Source: Eulemur rufifrons
Lineage: Eukaryota; Chordata; Mammalia; Primates; Lemuridae
Length of the DNA: 64,000 nt
Assembly: GCF_041146395.1 (NCBI RefSeq)
Contig: NC_090990.1
Location: forward strand, 43,906,001-43,970,000
Direction of reading: 5' to 3'
Shown here: piece after piece, positions 9,090 through 21,179 of the stretch
Position numbering within the stretch: the stretch's first letter is position 1
Layout of the letters: each line of letters begins with the position of its first letter
Notes under the pieces: generated by a model
The model's database searches: none
Told to the model about the DNA's origin: nothing
Seen by the model: only the letters and a program-made list of their open reading frames with translations
Position numbers and translations under genes: made by a program

Positions 9090-11542
9090 CAAGGGTGGAG
9101 AACCTGCGGCCGTATGACCACATGTGGCCTTCTAGGTCCTTAAGGGTGGCCTTTTGACTGAATCCAAATTTTACAGAACAAATCCTTTTATTTTTATTAA
9201 TACATTTTTATCTTTTATATTTTTATTTTATTTTTAACATGAATGTATTTAAAATACCAAAGAATAAAATAAGTTTCAATGAAATAATCCTCCTGGATTG
9301 ACCGTAACAATTAGAACATTAGTAAGCCTTAAGCACTAAATTGATGGCTGCTACACTCATGATTGATTTAGTTCTAACTTCTCCTGCCTGACTGGCACCA
9401 CTACTGCATGAGGCTGGTTGGTGAGAGTTTATGCAGATTGAACACACCAATCTGTTATCAGCTTTTGGCAAAGGTACACTGTGTTTCTGTTTGAAGTAGA
9501 ATTTGTGAATAGTTGCACAGCTCAATAGTATTTTTTAATTCTTTCTGCTTAATAGCCCTTCATGTCAAAGAAGACCAAGAGAACACTCATGGAAGAAAAC
9601 AGATTTTTCAGTGAGGATTGGGAATTGCAATATTGTCTTCTTTCTGTTAAAGATAAGAGATTTGCTTGGTTTGTGATATTGCAATATCAACATTAAAGAA
9701 ATACAGTGCTTATCAGCATTATAACACTCATAAGGACCACAAATATTTTAAATTAGAGGGAGAGGCTTGAAAGGTTGCATTGCAGAAATTAAAAGATGAA
9801 AAGCAAAAACAAAGACAATTCTTTCAAGCAGCCATAAGACCTGGAAATAATGCCACTGAAGCAACTTAAAAAGTAGCTTATATATGTGGGAAAAAAGGGA
9901 AGCCACTTGGTGATCTAAAAATTGTGAAAGAATGCATTATCAAAGTTGTAGGATGCTTAGGCCCTGATAATGTTTCAAAGTACAAACAACTGCCCGTTTC
10001 AAGGAGAACCATAACTAATTGGCAACATGAATTAGCCTTTAACTTAACAGAACAACTTCATTCAATACTTCAAAAGGAAAATATATATTATTTAATCGCT
10101 TTGGATGAATCAACTGATATTGCTGATTCCGTGTAGGTTTCATACTTCATTTGGGTCATAACGGAAGATTTTCTTTGCTGCAAAGAGTTACTCACTTTGG
10201 ACCCTCTTGCAAATGGAACATGGGGAATAGATATCTTCAACAACTTTCAAGGTAAATGTTGTCAAGTTGGATTGAATTTGGTAAATTTAGTGAGCATATG
10301 TACAGATGGTGCACCTTCCATGATAGGAAAACATGAAGGGTTTATTGCACACATAAAAAAAGTATTAACAGATCCAGATGCTCTCATTTCTTTTCATTGT
10401 ATCTTGCATCAGCAAAATCTCTGTGCTAAAGCTACTGTTTTAAGTGACACTTTGCAACAAGTTTTAAGTATTGTTAACTATATTCTTGCAAATGCAACAG
10501 AGCATTGCCATTTTCACAACATGCTAAAGTTAAACGATGAGGTATTCAGTGTGGATTTACCATATCATTCTAAAGTGTGCTGGCTATCACAGGGACAGGC
10601 ATTAGCCAAAATTTATCTCTGCAAGAACAGATAGTTAAATTTTATGAAAAACAGAATCAGCAACTGTGAATTATTGAAAGAAGATTCCTATAGGAATAGC
10701 AGCATTTCTGTGTGATATCATGTCAAATCAAAACGACTTGAATATTTCTTTGCAAGGTAAAACTAAGTCTATATAGGATAAGTGTCAAATAATCCAAGCA
10801 TTTTGAAAAAGAAATGCTCTCTCTTTTCAAAACACTTCTTCTTCAAGAGGAAATTTCTGATGAACGTTTTCCCCAGTTAGCATAGGTCACTGGTGAGCAG
10901 GATGATATATGGGCATCATTTGAAGAATGTGCAGCTGTTGTAGACCTATTAATTGGAGAATACAGTGAAAGGTTCACTGACTTTGAGAATCATGACATCA
11001 CACTCAAATTAGCATATCAGCCTCACCTAGTTGATATCACCAAGAACTACAGATGGAATTGATTGAGCTCTCAGTAGATGACATTTTAAAGTCATTGTTT
11101 GATACTAAGAAAGATCCAGTTGAAATATGGAAAAATGCAGAATACCCACACCTTTGGCAACATGCCCCAAAAATGCTTTCTTACTTTTCAGTCACTTATT
11201 GCTGTGAGTCTATATTCTCCTACCTAACCCAAATCACGATGCCGTTAAGGTCACAAATGACTGATACCCATCTAGAGGATCAACTAAAACTGCAGACCTC
11301 CATGCTGTAATCAAATATTCAAATGTTTTCCAGTAAAAAGCAGACACAATAAAGTCATTAAAAGGTTAGTTAACTTAAAATTAACAAATAGTTTTTATTT
11401 GTTAAAATTAAGTACATAGTAGTTAGATTTTTACAAAATAATGTACATTTTTAAGTATATCTGATTGAAGTTTCTTGAATGTGGCCTTGTATAATTACAG
11501 CTAAATTAATGCAGCCTTCCAACATAAGTTTCCCCAACCCTG
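9090..11542 (+). mobile_element. Near-complete hAT DNA transposon (2453 bp), inactive
   Basis: The left end reads CAAGGGTGGAGAACCTGCGG and the complement of the right end reads CAGGGTTGGGGAAACTTATG. They are matching terminal inverted repeats of the 'CAGGGGTGGGGAACCT' hAT type. The flanks carry an 8-bp duplication, GGTTAGAC at 9082-9089 and AGTTAGAC at 11543-11550 (7 of 8). Both subterminal regions contain 'tgtggcctt' motifs. The interior holds one plus-strand transposase relic. Ends, duplication and body are all present, so this is one insertion that decayed in place, not a fragment. Confidence 0.88.
9562..11310 (+). pseudogene. hAT-family transposase pseudogene (Charlie/GTF2IRD2-tail-like)
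   Basis: hAT transposases cut and paste DNA elements using a DDE-type RNase H fold plus a C-terminal dimerisation domain. Recognisable blocks remain. 'LDESTDIAD' has the first catalytic Asp at codon 10104-10106. 'CTDGAPSMIG' has the second at 10305-10307. 'CESIFSYL' has a Glu at 11206-11208 and is followed by 'MTDTHLEDQLKLQ', the hATC dimerisation signature. The frame is broken by a TAG at 10134-10136, a TAG at 10632-10634, a frame change before 11053, and several stops in the N-terminal part (9562-9920), where the BED-type zinc finger should be. The blocks resemble the hAT-derived proteins fused or domesticated in mammals (GTF2IRD2 tail, ZBED/EPM2AIP1 group). The number of lesions argues against domestication here. 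Confidence 0.85.
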
Positions 11543-11550
11543 AGTTAGAC

Positions 11551-12760
11551 ATTAGAAAACTCTGCTATATTTAAAGAACTTTTTGAAGTTAGAGTTATTT
11601 ATCAACAGGATAGTTACCTTAAAAGTAGAATTGAAGTTCCTCCACTCAACACATACTTATTGTCTCCTATGTGCCAGAAACTATGCTAGGTTCATTTATG
11701 ATAATTCCTAGTGAGCCCATAGTACTTATAGTAATCATCATTTTATTTTCAAAGTTCATAAAAGCCATCTTAAATAATGTCATTTAGAATTTGGGAGTAG
11801 TCACTAACATCAGTGGCTTCTCAATTCTGGAATTGACCCTTTTTTTAATCAGAATTTGTAAATCTGGGATGATACTTCCACATGTCCAATGTTATTAGAT
11901 GGACATTCTTCTATTAAAACAATGAGGGTTTTCAGTATTCATAAAACAAAATTACTTGGATTTTGGATTACTTAAGACTAGGTACTCCATTACCAACTGT
12001 GGCAGAAGAACTGTGAAGTGTTCACCAAACCCCTTCCCCTTTTCCTCTTGTGTGTACAGATAGACCACATTCCCCAGCCTCCTTTATAAATAGGTGTGGC
12101 TGAGTTTCAGTCAATGCAAAGGGGGTTAATGTGATTTGTGTCACTTGTAGACCTGGCTCATAAAACCATCTCTCTGGTTAAATGTAAGTTACTCCCAGGT
12201 CATAGAGAATGGCAGAGCCACAAATAGAAGGAGGCTGGACCTCTAACTGACCATGGGGAAGGTGTCCATTGACCAGAAACAATTGTCATTGGACTTTGAC
12301 TGAATGAGAAGTCAAGTTTATTGGGTTGGCGCTACCGGGATTCTGAAGTGTATGTATTAAAGCTGCTAGTGTCTTATTCCAACTGGTGCTGCAAGGGTAA
12401 ACTCAATGAAGAAACAAATGTGAAACTGAACTTAGTGATTTTGTTCTGCCCTTTCCAGTTTGAAGAACATTAGTGGAAAGGCAAAAGAAAAGAGCATAAG
12501 CACTTAACTGAATACTGAGTTCTCCTTTTATCAATGTTTTCTTCCCATCTAGTTTATTAACTTCATAAGCCATGTTACCATGACTGACATCCTCTTCCAT
12601 ATTTAGTTTTCAGTGGGCATTTACTGAGAGGTGCCAGGTGCTTTGCCGATTTCATAAGAAATATAGTTAGGTTGTTAAATATTTTATTCATTTATTCAAT
12701 AATTTTTGAGCATTTACTATGGGCCAGCCACTGGTAATTATTGGTGAACAGAAGCTAAAG
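11551..12760. other. Unique and old-repeat sequence, no gene recognised
   Basis: Short frames only. 11640-11790 and 12610-12740 contain 'gtgccaggtgctttg' and 'gagcatttactatgggccag' words of MIR or L2 origin. The rest is unassigned. Confidence 0.45.
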
Positions 12761-12764
12761 TACC

Positions 12765-13110
12765 TGCCCACAAGTTGGGGTATGGCAAGGAAAATAGACA
12801 ATGAAGAGGCAAGACTAGTTCAGTAGGATAATGCTCTGAGGAAGAAGAAACAGGATGCTCTGGATGTGCATACAAGGGGCATCTGACAAGGGTAGAGCTT
12901 AGAGGATTGTCCTCTAAGAAGGTGATGAATAAACTGAGACCCCCAGGATGAGTATCCAGAAGAAGAAGAGACAATGGAAAGAAAAAGAATATTCTAGAAG
13001 AAGGGAGTGCATGTACAAAAGCCTGGATATTATTGACCATGGGGCATATTTGGAGGGACAAAAAGGTTCTGAGCTAGAAAGGAATAATGGACAGGGTGAG
13101 CATGGGAGGA
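12765..13110 (+). repeat. Unnamed mammalian interspersed repeat ('tgtgcaaaggcc' family)
   Basis: The order of words is 'aagtacctgcccacaagt', 'aggaagaagaaacaggatgctctgg', 'aagggagtgcatgtacaaaagcctgg'. It matches other copies at 25080, 29820 and 37150 in this window. I know the pattern as a common mammalian repeat but cannot name the family reliably. Confidence 0.45.
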
Positions 13111-13495
13111 GGCTGGCCATATATGTATACATATACTTAATAAATGCACTCAGAAGATCTTGTACTGTGTACAAGTATAATGTGTAATGTGTGTGTGCAT
13201 TCACCCAGGAGGAAATATGGCTGGTTAACCATCAAGATGTCAATAGTTGTGATATTTGGGTAATTTCCACTTCCCTTCTTGTGCTTTCCTGTTTGTTTTA
13301 AAATTTTCTACAATAAGCATGTATTATACTTGCAATTAAAACCAATCAAAATATATGTTTTATTTTGCTTTTTAGTTGTGACTGCACCTGCTGTCCTTCA
13401 ATGGATCCTCACAGCATCTTCTGAGCAGACTGAGGTCCAGAGCTATACAAGGTGAAGCCAGAATTAGACTGCCTAAGGTCCCTCTCCATTGCATG

Positions 13496-13591
13496 CCTGC
13501 AGTTTTCTAAGTAGCGATGATGGCTTTTCTTGGAACAGATGACTTTAGCCCAGTGTTGCCTGTTCGTGTGTAGTTTGCAACCTAGAGAAAT
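13496..13591 (+). repeat. Local duplication, copy A
   Basis: A ~95-base block beginning CCTGCAGTTTTCTAAGTA and ending in 'gtttgcaacctagagaaat' recurs in the same orientation at 14716-14810, at about 85 percent identity by eye. Confidence 0.75.
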
Positions 13592-13892
13592 TGGGTCAAA
13601 GTTCTCATAATACCGACCTACCTAAGAGGTTTCTCACACACAAAGAATGGTCCTTAACCAACTAGGCTATGCAGACTTTATCTTTTCTGTGATACTGTCT
13701 CATCCTTTGCTAACGATTTGGCAGTTGGGGAGGGGCTACTGATAATTTTCTGAAATAAAGTTAGGGAGATGATTGTTCCCGATTATTCTGTCAACCCACA
13801 TCTTTATTGACTAGTATGTTGGTACTTGGCCAAACCAGTGATGATGGATATTTGCAATGAACACCCAAACACTTGCAAGTCTGGATGCACTG

Positions 13893-14110
13893 TATTAGCG
13901 TTCTCTAAATCATGTTGTGGCGGCAAACAACCCCTAACATCTCAGAGGCTTAAAACAACATGAATTTATTTCATGTGCATGTTACATTTCCATCCTGGGA
14001 GGAGAGACAGAGGTGTCACTGCAGGGTGGCTCTAAAGCTTTACCTATGGGTCACTTCTACTCATCTTTCATTGGCCAAAGTATGTCCCAAAGCTAAGCCT
14101 GAGACCGGGG
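13893..14110 (-). mobile_element. MLT1-like MaLR LTR fragment
   Basis: 'ttagcgttctctaaatcatgttgtggcggcaaacaacccctaacatctcagaggctta' is the reverse of a MaLR LTR end. It continues to 'cattggccaaagtatgtccc'. Confidence 0.5.
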
Positions 14111-14419
14111 AAGAAGAGAGGGCTCAACAGAGAGGGGCAGCACGTATTTTGACAAACACTTTCAGCATTCTGAGTCTCAGTTCCTTTATCTGTAAAATAC
14201 ATGATGGAACATTAAACCGTGGAATAGCATGTAGCTATTTTAAAAGATGAGCTATTAATAATTGCCCTTAAAAAGATGAGCTGGCCCTGAGGAATGCCCA
14301 TGGTATAGCATTAAGTGAAGAAAAGCAAGTTGCAGAGTAATGTGCATAGCATGGTCTCATTTCTGCATGAGTTAAAACACCTCTATTTGAGTATATTTGT
14401 TTATGTGGCAATATTAAAA

Positions 14420-14550
14420 ACAGCAACTGTTTAATTAGTGCTTACTTTATATGCCCAGTACTATGCTAAGTGTTTTTTGCATGCATTTGCTCATTTAATT
14501 TTATTCACCTTAAAAATTAGATGATTTCTGTAAATTTTTACTTGTTACAA
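14420..14550 (-). repeat. MIR-family SINE fragment
   Basis: 'ttagtgcttactttatatgcccagtactatgctaagtg...catttgctcatttaattttattcacc' is MIR in reverse. Confidence 0.65.
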
Positions 14551-15052
14551 TAGGTGGATTAATCAGCTTTTGTGAAACAAACCACCACAAAATCTGAGTG
14601 CTGTATACAATGTTAAGTTTTTATTTTGTGCTCAATGGTCTCCAGGTCAGTTGAAGTGCCTTAACCTTCCTAATGCCCCATTCAATCTTCTTTCTGATTC
14701 AGCGGGCCTACCACCCCTGCAGTTTTCTAAGTAATGATGGTGACTTTTCCCAGAACTGCTGACTTTAGTGCAGTGTTGCATGTGTATGTAGTTTGCAACC
14801 TGGGGAAATAGGTATCTCATTCTAGAACTCTAGAGAGGCAGAATCTACCGGGGACATGTTCTTCTCAAGGGAGAAATGAGGGTACATGGAAGCATGTGAA
14901 GCTTTTAAAGGCTAGGCTTGGAACAGGTATGTTGTCATTTCTGTACACATTCTTTTGGCTGAAGCAACTCGCGTGGTCAAGTTCAGTTTCAGTGGAGCTG
15001 GGAATTCAGAGAGGTTGCAGAAGGAGGGAGTGAATATTTGCAGTATAGTAAT
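14551..15052 (-). mobile_element. MLT1-like MaLR LTR carrying duplicated insert
   Basis: The left end reads 'ggattaatcagcttttgtgaaacaaaccaccacaaaatctgagtgctgta', a MaLR LTR end in reverse. The copy runs to 'gcagtatagtaatctaccaca'. The duplicated block at 14716-14810 lies inside it. Confidence 0.45.
14716..14810 (+). repeat. Local duplication, copy B
   Basis: Second copy of the block at 13496-13591, sharing 'cctgcagttttctaagta', 'gactttag', 'cagtgttgc' and 'tagtttgcaacct' in order and at the same spacing. Confidence 0.75.
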
Positions 15053-15204
15053 CTACCACAATAAGCATGAATTGTTTTCTTAGTTAAGAAACAAAAACAA
15101 AACAAACAAACAAAAAAACCTAATAAATTAAGTAAAAGGGAATATTTACTGGGGATAGTTTAAATTGTGTTCTATATATTTCAAAGTTATATTATGTATT
15201 TCTT

Positions 15205-15543
<339 letters not shown>

Positions 15544-15555
15544 TATGTATTTCTT

Positions 15556-16380
15556 AAAAATAAAAAATCCATACCTACAATTATAATGAGCACAGTGATA
15601 TTAACATGGACATTTAATTAACCAGAGTACTCATTGCCTAGTAGGGCAGGTAAAAGTTTACACCAGTTTAGCTTATGCTATCTGTGGTGTGATATTCTAA
15701 ACATAATCCAGAGACTGTTTAATGGCCATCTGTATACATTATTGCTATACGATACTTGTGTGGCCATCTGCAACCCAAGAAGCAGAAATCATGAAATCAT
15801 AGACTTTCACACCTGGAAGGGCTCTGGTACCCATGCTGGGCAGGTGTCTCCTAACTTACAGGAGTAGCTGCTTTTGCCAATTATAGTCATTTTCAATTGG
15901 GTATGTTTCATATTGCTGGAAAATAGTTATGGAAATTAAAACTCCTTCATTTAAACAATGGGAACACTGAGCACCCCAGCTGTGACTTATCTGAGTGACA
16001 TAGTAAGTTAGTATCCAAAGATGGGATGGAAACCCAGGTGTCTTGTGTGGGCACAGGGCCCTTTACTTTGTTTTTCTGCACAACACAAACATCAAGCATG
16101 TGGATCATTTGGAAATATTCTCTAGTCTCTTAAAAAACTTCCATTACTGTCTTACAAAAAAAGTAGGAAGTCTTCTTCTACTGTTTCCTCTATCCTAAGA
16201 GACCCAAGCACTTGTTAGAGCAACTACCACAGAGTCCTGTGAAGAAACACCAAATGGCACAGAACGTTGAAATGAAGAGTGGCATGTTAAATTCCTTAAC
16301 ACGCTGGCCAGGCAGTGAGGCTCATTCTGATTTCCTGTCCACTCTGAGTAATCTAGAAAATACCTTTCAATATAGCTTAT
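15556..16380. other. Unique sequence, no gene recognised
   Basis: There are short frames without domains. 'catagactttcacacctggaagg' (15800-15822) is a word from an old repeat, too short to assign. Confidence 0.45.
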
Positions 16381-16386
16381 GGGAAT

Positions 16387-16435
16387 CTCTCTCTCTATCT
16401 CTCTCTCTCTCTCTCATACACACACACACACAAAC
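16387..16435. repeat. (CT)n/(AC)n microsatellite
   Basis: Compound dinucleotide run: CTCTCTCT followed by ACACACAC. Confidence 0.95.
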
Positions 16436-16799
16436 ATGTTTTATTAAGGAATTTATTTGTTAGGATTAAGATTTGTGTTTCTCTGGCTTCCATCATTAAC
16501 TCATCACTTTTTCCATTTTGCTATATCAATTTACACATCTATAATGAATTTATTTAATGTTTTTCTTTAAATAGACTCACTTTTTTAAAACTCAAAGATA
16601 TTTTTATAGGAGATGATAAATAGATATTATTGTATTTACACTGTTGTAAATGGAAAACAAGTGTTAATTGCCATAAAATTTAGACAACTGTAAACATAAA
16701 TACAAAACCACTAAAATAAATAGATTTGTCCATCTGCCACTGACAGTTGTCTCTTATTCTGCAAGTGGTAGGCATTTTCCACTGATACGGTAGGAAAGT

Positions 16800-17035
16800 G
16801 TGGATGGGCTCTGGAATCAGGAAGACTGAGGTTCAAATCTCAACTGATTCCCTTCTAGTGGTGTAATCCTCAGCAGTTTCCTTAAATGGCTGAGTACCAG
16901 TTTCTCATCTGTAAAATGGAAAAGCAAAAGCTATCTCACACCGTGTGTGTGTGTGTCTGTGTGTGTGTGTCTGTTTAAAAAGTATCTAGTGTCATTCCTG
17001 GCTCATAGTAGGAGCTCAAAAAATGTATTTATCTT
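16800..17035 (+). repeat. MIR-family SINE with internal (GT)n
   Basis: 'gctctggaatcaggaagactgaggttcaaatctc...ctgagtaccagtttctcatctgtaaaatgg' is MIR sense sequence. A GT run at 16944-16972 interrupts its 3' part. Confidence 0.85.
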
Positions 17036-17194
17036 CTTCCTTTCTTCAAAGTTTCTTTATTTTCAAAATGACACTCATGAATTATATTATTAGATAGGTA
17101 AATCATTTGGGGAAAGTATTAATTTTTCTCAGAATAACTTAATGCCTACCATGTGTTAGGAGCTGTGCTAAGTGCTATGGGTAAAATGAAGACT

Positions 17195-17335
17195 GGGTAA
17201 ATGGACTTGGAGTTGGAGACTTGGATTCAAGTCCTGGTTCGTCTCCATTGAATAAGTGATTTAATATCTCTAAGCCTCACTTTCCTCATCTGAAAATGAA
17301 CGTGGTGATTGACACTTACTTCAAAGAACCTACAT
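17195..17335 (+). repeat. MIR-family SINE
   Basis: 'gagacttggattcaagtcctgg' then 'cctcactttcctcatctgaaaatga' are MIR landmarks. Confidence 0.8.
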
Positions 17336-17339
17336 AAGG

Positions 17340-18160
17340 AATGCCATAACCGCTCACGGGAAAGCCTTTGGTGAAGTGATACAGGCATTTCTGTTATAAC
17401 ATCATGTGTTCCTGAAATAGTTTGTGTTCTGCAGAATTATACATTCAAAATAACAGGGCTTCTGCAAAACTAGGGTAGGGCAGACCATAAACACCTGCAT
17501 GATATTTTGACCACATGCTAAGATAAAACTCTAAATATCCTAATAAAAATGATAGAGCTAAGAAGACCTGTTAAATTTTGAATAAATAAATAAACACACA
17601 TATACACACATGCTAGAGCAAATACAGGACTTTTCCTTAAAACTGTTGAAAGTTGCTTGATGGAAGGCTTACAGGAGGGATGAGGCTGCTGAGTTATGGA
17701 GACAAGGACAGACACTCAAAGGCGAGTGGCACCACGAGATATGCTCCTCCAAGAAGGAGGCTGGAGACAAACAGCCCAGCAGGATGAGGGAGAGTGGGAG
17801 GGCATTCTGTCCACTACTTACAGAACTTGATTCCTGTGTGGCAACTGCATTCAACCATCTTAGGGTGCTTTCTGCTCAGCTGCTGCTGCTTGGTGGAAAA
17901 AATCTTCAATGTCCTGGGAAAAACCATGCAACTTACATATTATCCTGCTATAATTCTTCTAGTTATCAATCTTACATTGTTTTACAGTAACGTGTTACGG
18001 TATCATGTATATAGCAGAGTAGTTCACCTATGCAGATGACAGAGGGTGCAGCTCTCAGCTAAGTCCCAGGCTTCCTGAGCAGAACAAGCAATGATTCCCA
18101 GAGGTAGAATTCAGTAAAGGCATGAGTCTCTCCCTGTGTTCCTCCCTCCCTTCCTAGACT
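17340..18160. other. Unique sequence, no gene recognised
   Basis: Overlapping short frames on both strands at 17518-18039 show no family resemblance. No repeat assigned. Confidence 0.45.
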
Positions 18161-18164
18161 GACC

Positions 18165-18260
18165 AGGCTACTGTTCTCTACCCTCTCTGGTTTTGGAGCT
18201 CCTCTTCCTTACTGGCCTGTAAACTCCTTGAGGCAGTGCTCTTTCATATTCATCCATGTG
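18165..18260 (+). repeat. L2 LINE fragment
   Basis: 'ggcctgtaaactccttgaggcagtgctctttcatattcatc' resembles the L2 3' region. Confidence 0.45.
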
Positions 18261-18550
18261 CTTGGAGACCCTGGGGCAGAGTGATTGTATTACAGTTGAG
18301 CTTCCTTTTGTAGGCAGAGAAAAACTCTGGAGCCACTGAGGGGGTTCCAGGACTCATCCGAGTACATCAGAACCACCACCATGAGGTGAGGATGGAGGCT
18401 CTCCTCCAGGACAGGGACAGTGTGCTGCTCAGCTGTATCTCCTGCATCTGTGTTGCTCCCAGGTGAGGCAGGGACTGGCCAGTGGCTCCTAGCCCTGCTT
18501 CACCCAGGAGAGGGCCATGATGGGGCTAGCAGCACAGCCGCTTCCTCAAC

Positions 18551-18613
18551 CCTTCTCCGTTTCTCCCTTTTCCTCCCTCCCTCCCTCCCTCCCTCCCTCC
18601 CTCCCTTCCTTCC
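18551..18613. repeat. (CCCT)n microsatellite in a pyrimidine tract
   Basis: About ten CTCC/CCCT units follow a TTCTCCCTTTTCC lead-in, making an uninterrupted pyrimidine strand of about 60 bases. Confidence 0.95.
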
Positions 18614-18729
18614 AAAAAATATTTACTGAGCCCCTGTTCCATACCAGGCACTAGGCAAGGTCCTGGGATGAAGTGGTGAGCCAGAAGAGGTATGAAGTCT
18701 GCCCTCATGTGTGTCTGTGTTGCTTACAG

Positions 18730-18965
18730 CTTAAGTGCTTAACCTCTGGAAACAGACCCCCTGGGGCTGATACTGGGCTCTGTCCTGTACTCACTATATG
18801 AACTTGGCCATATTCCTTTCTGGGTCTCAGTTTTCTTATCTGAAAAATGAGGCTCATGATAGAACCTATTTCAGAGGATTGTCGTGAATGTTAAACAGAT
18901 CGACATGTAAAGGACTTAGAATAGTACCTGGCAGAGTAAATGGCCAATAAATACTAACAGTAATT
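18730..18965 (+). repeat. MIR-family SINE, nearly full length
   Basis: Runs from 'cttaacctctggaaacagacc' through 'ctcagttttcttatctgaaaaatgagg' to 'agtacctggcagagtaaatggccaataaatac'. Confidence 0.85.
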
Positions 18966-18969
18966 ATTA

Positions 18970-20905
18970 GTATTATAGTTGGTGTATAGAGATAATAAAC
19001 CAACAAATTAACATAAAATCACAATAAGCAATACATGTTATGATTGAAAAGCACTGGGTGGGAATTGCCTGTAACTTGGAACTATGCTTTCCCTGTGGTG
19101 TAGCTCTTGAACTAGTTGAATATGGAAACGTTATCTGACAGGGAGTCAGGAAGTGATTGAGCCTGTGGATCTAGAGGATCTCTAAATATCTTCTGGTTTT
19201 GGAGAAGCATAACAGTGAGGGTCTTCTTAAAGAGGAGGATCAGAAAGGGCCTCTCTGAGGAGGGGATACAAGATAAATGCTGAAATTGGCAGAAAGAGGA
19301 GGTGCAAGGGGGGGGCGTTTAGGGAGAAGAAAGACAGAAACAGTCCCAGGCAGGAAAGAGCCACCAACAATGACCAGGTGTTGATCCTTGGGGTATGCGC
19401 ATGGCCAGTTTTGCTAAAAGAACCTTTGTTCCTTCACTGCCAGCTAAAGTGTCACTGTATGGGGAGCCCTCCACTGGGCTCATGCACTGGAGACCAGGCG
19501 GTTACCCCCACATCCTGAGGGTTCTATCTAGCTCTCCACCTTCATCTGTCACCACAATGCCCTCTGCCCGCTGAACTCTACACCAACATGTCTGCTGGGC
19601 CACTGTTTTATTTCTTAAGTTATACTTGAGCAAATCTAAGAAAGGAAACATAAGGAACAGGCATTTCTGTGCATTACAGTCTAAATTCACTCCCAGTCCC
19701 TAAGTCTTAATCAGTGTAGGGTTCCAGCCACATACAGTTTGTGTAACCTTGGTCACGTCATCTCATTTGCCTATTCATTATCGGAATTCCACAAATACCG
19801 ATTGAGCAAGATGTATGTGCTGGCATGGCAGGTAGATAGGTCACTTGCAGCCTCAGCGTCTCCACTGACGAAGACTTGGGCCAGATCACTGGTCTTCAAC
19901 TTCAGTGTTGACTCTTAACCCTTATTTTATTAAACAAATTAGAGTGGATTCAAGGTTATTCCTTTAATAGCTTCAGTCTCACTCCCTGGTATAGTGAAGC
20001 TTTCTCGGCTGAGAGAGAAAATGGTAGAGTGACAGCTAGCAGCTGGGAATTTTTATTATTATTACCCAGAATTTAATTTTTCTCTGCCTGGATTGTTTGG
20101 CTATGTTAGACTCACTTGTCACAAGGTCTATGGAAAGCCTTGAGAACTGCTGAACTGGGTATTCTTTGAGGTCCTTTCTAGCTCTGACATTCTCAGAGTG
20201 CTGTGACAATGTTTCTTTTTTCATTTTTTCTTTTCATTTAACACTGTTTCATATGCATATTTCCAAGAACCTCTGTGTCATTCTCAGGAATGGTGTTTCA
20301 ATTCTGCTTAGTAGTAGCCGCGTTGGTTCCGCCCTCCTCTACCTTTACAGACCTTTTTCAGAGCCTTTATTTCCATGAATCCTAATTGTGTGCATGTGTA
20401 TTTCTCCCCATACTCAAGGTCTTTATCACTAGTACCTATCTATAGGCATTCAGCAACTGCTAATTAGATGAATTGGTGAATTCTTAAGGATATCAAGAAC
20501 TTTACCAGCCACACACACACATACACATACACACACAGGGACTTCAAAACCTTTGGATTATTTGACTTCTTTTGTGAGAGTGTCAAGTCTCAAGATGGAC
20601 TCGCTAGATCCAACGTTATAAGCAGGTTTCATGTTTTTATTTACAACCACCAGATTGCTGTGGTCCTTATATCTTATGTAAGTGGTGGTATTGCTGATAA
20701 CACTTATAATTATTTATAACATTATCTTAAATAATGAATCAAATCAAGGAGTACTTCCTCTCCCCCCCTTTTTTTTTCTAGTTATCAATATTCTTTCCAT
20801 CTCCAATACCAATTATTTCCCCAAAGCCACTGAAATCAGTGCTTTGTGTTCTGAGAAGCCAGAGAAAAAGCCATGGGTTGCTCCAGCTCTCCGCCCTTTG
20901 CAGTT
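18970..20905. other. Unique sequence, no gene recognised
   Basis: No coding or RNA gene. An AC-rich microsatellite is at 20509-20537. 19190-19380 contains weak words of the 'tgtgcaaaggcc' repeat family. The remainder is unassigned. Confidence 0.45.
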
Positions 20906-20909
20906 TCTG

Positions 20910-20937
20910 TGATGATGATGATGATGATGACGATGAT
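20910..20937. repeat. (GAT)n microsatellite
   Basis: Eight GAT units with one CGAT interruption, abutting a MIR copy. Confidence 0.95.
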
Positions 20938-20939
20938 AT

Positions 20940-21115
20940 AGATAACTATAACAACTCTCAGAAAATGTCATTAACTCAATTTACAGTTGAGTAAATTAAG
21001 GCTCAGAGAGGTGAAATGACTTGCCTTCAGTCACACAGCTGGGAATTGGCAAAGACAGGATTGACGTCTGGTTCCATCTGACTCAAAGCCTGGCCTCTTT
21101 CCACTAAACTCCCAG
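20940..21115 (-). repeat. MIR-family SINE
   Basis: 'gtaaattaaggctcagagaggtgaaatgacttgcc...gtcacacagctgggaattgg' is MIR in reverse. Its 3' part supplies the TGACTCA word at 21079-21085. Confidence 0.85.
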
Positions 21116-21179
21116 ACAGGGCTCCCCAAGTGGAGGTTCAGGGTCAGGAGCCTCATGGGAGCAGCAGGTCTGTCAGGTT

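Noticed and set aside
9924..11310. Domesticated hAT transposase gene
   Set aside because: Multiple stops and a frame change, and the terminal repeats and target duplication are still present. This fits a decayed transposon better than a recruited gene.
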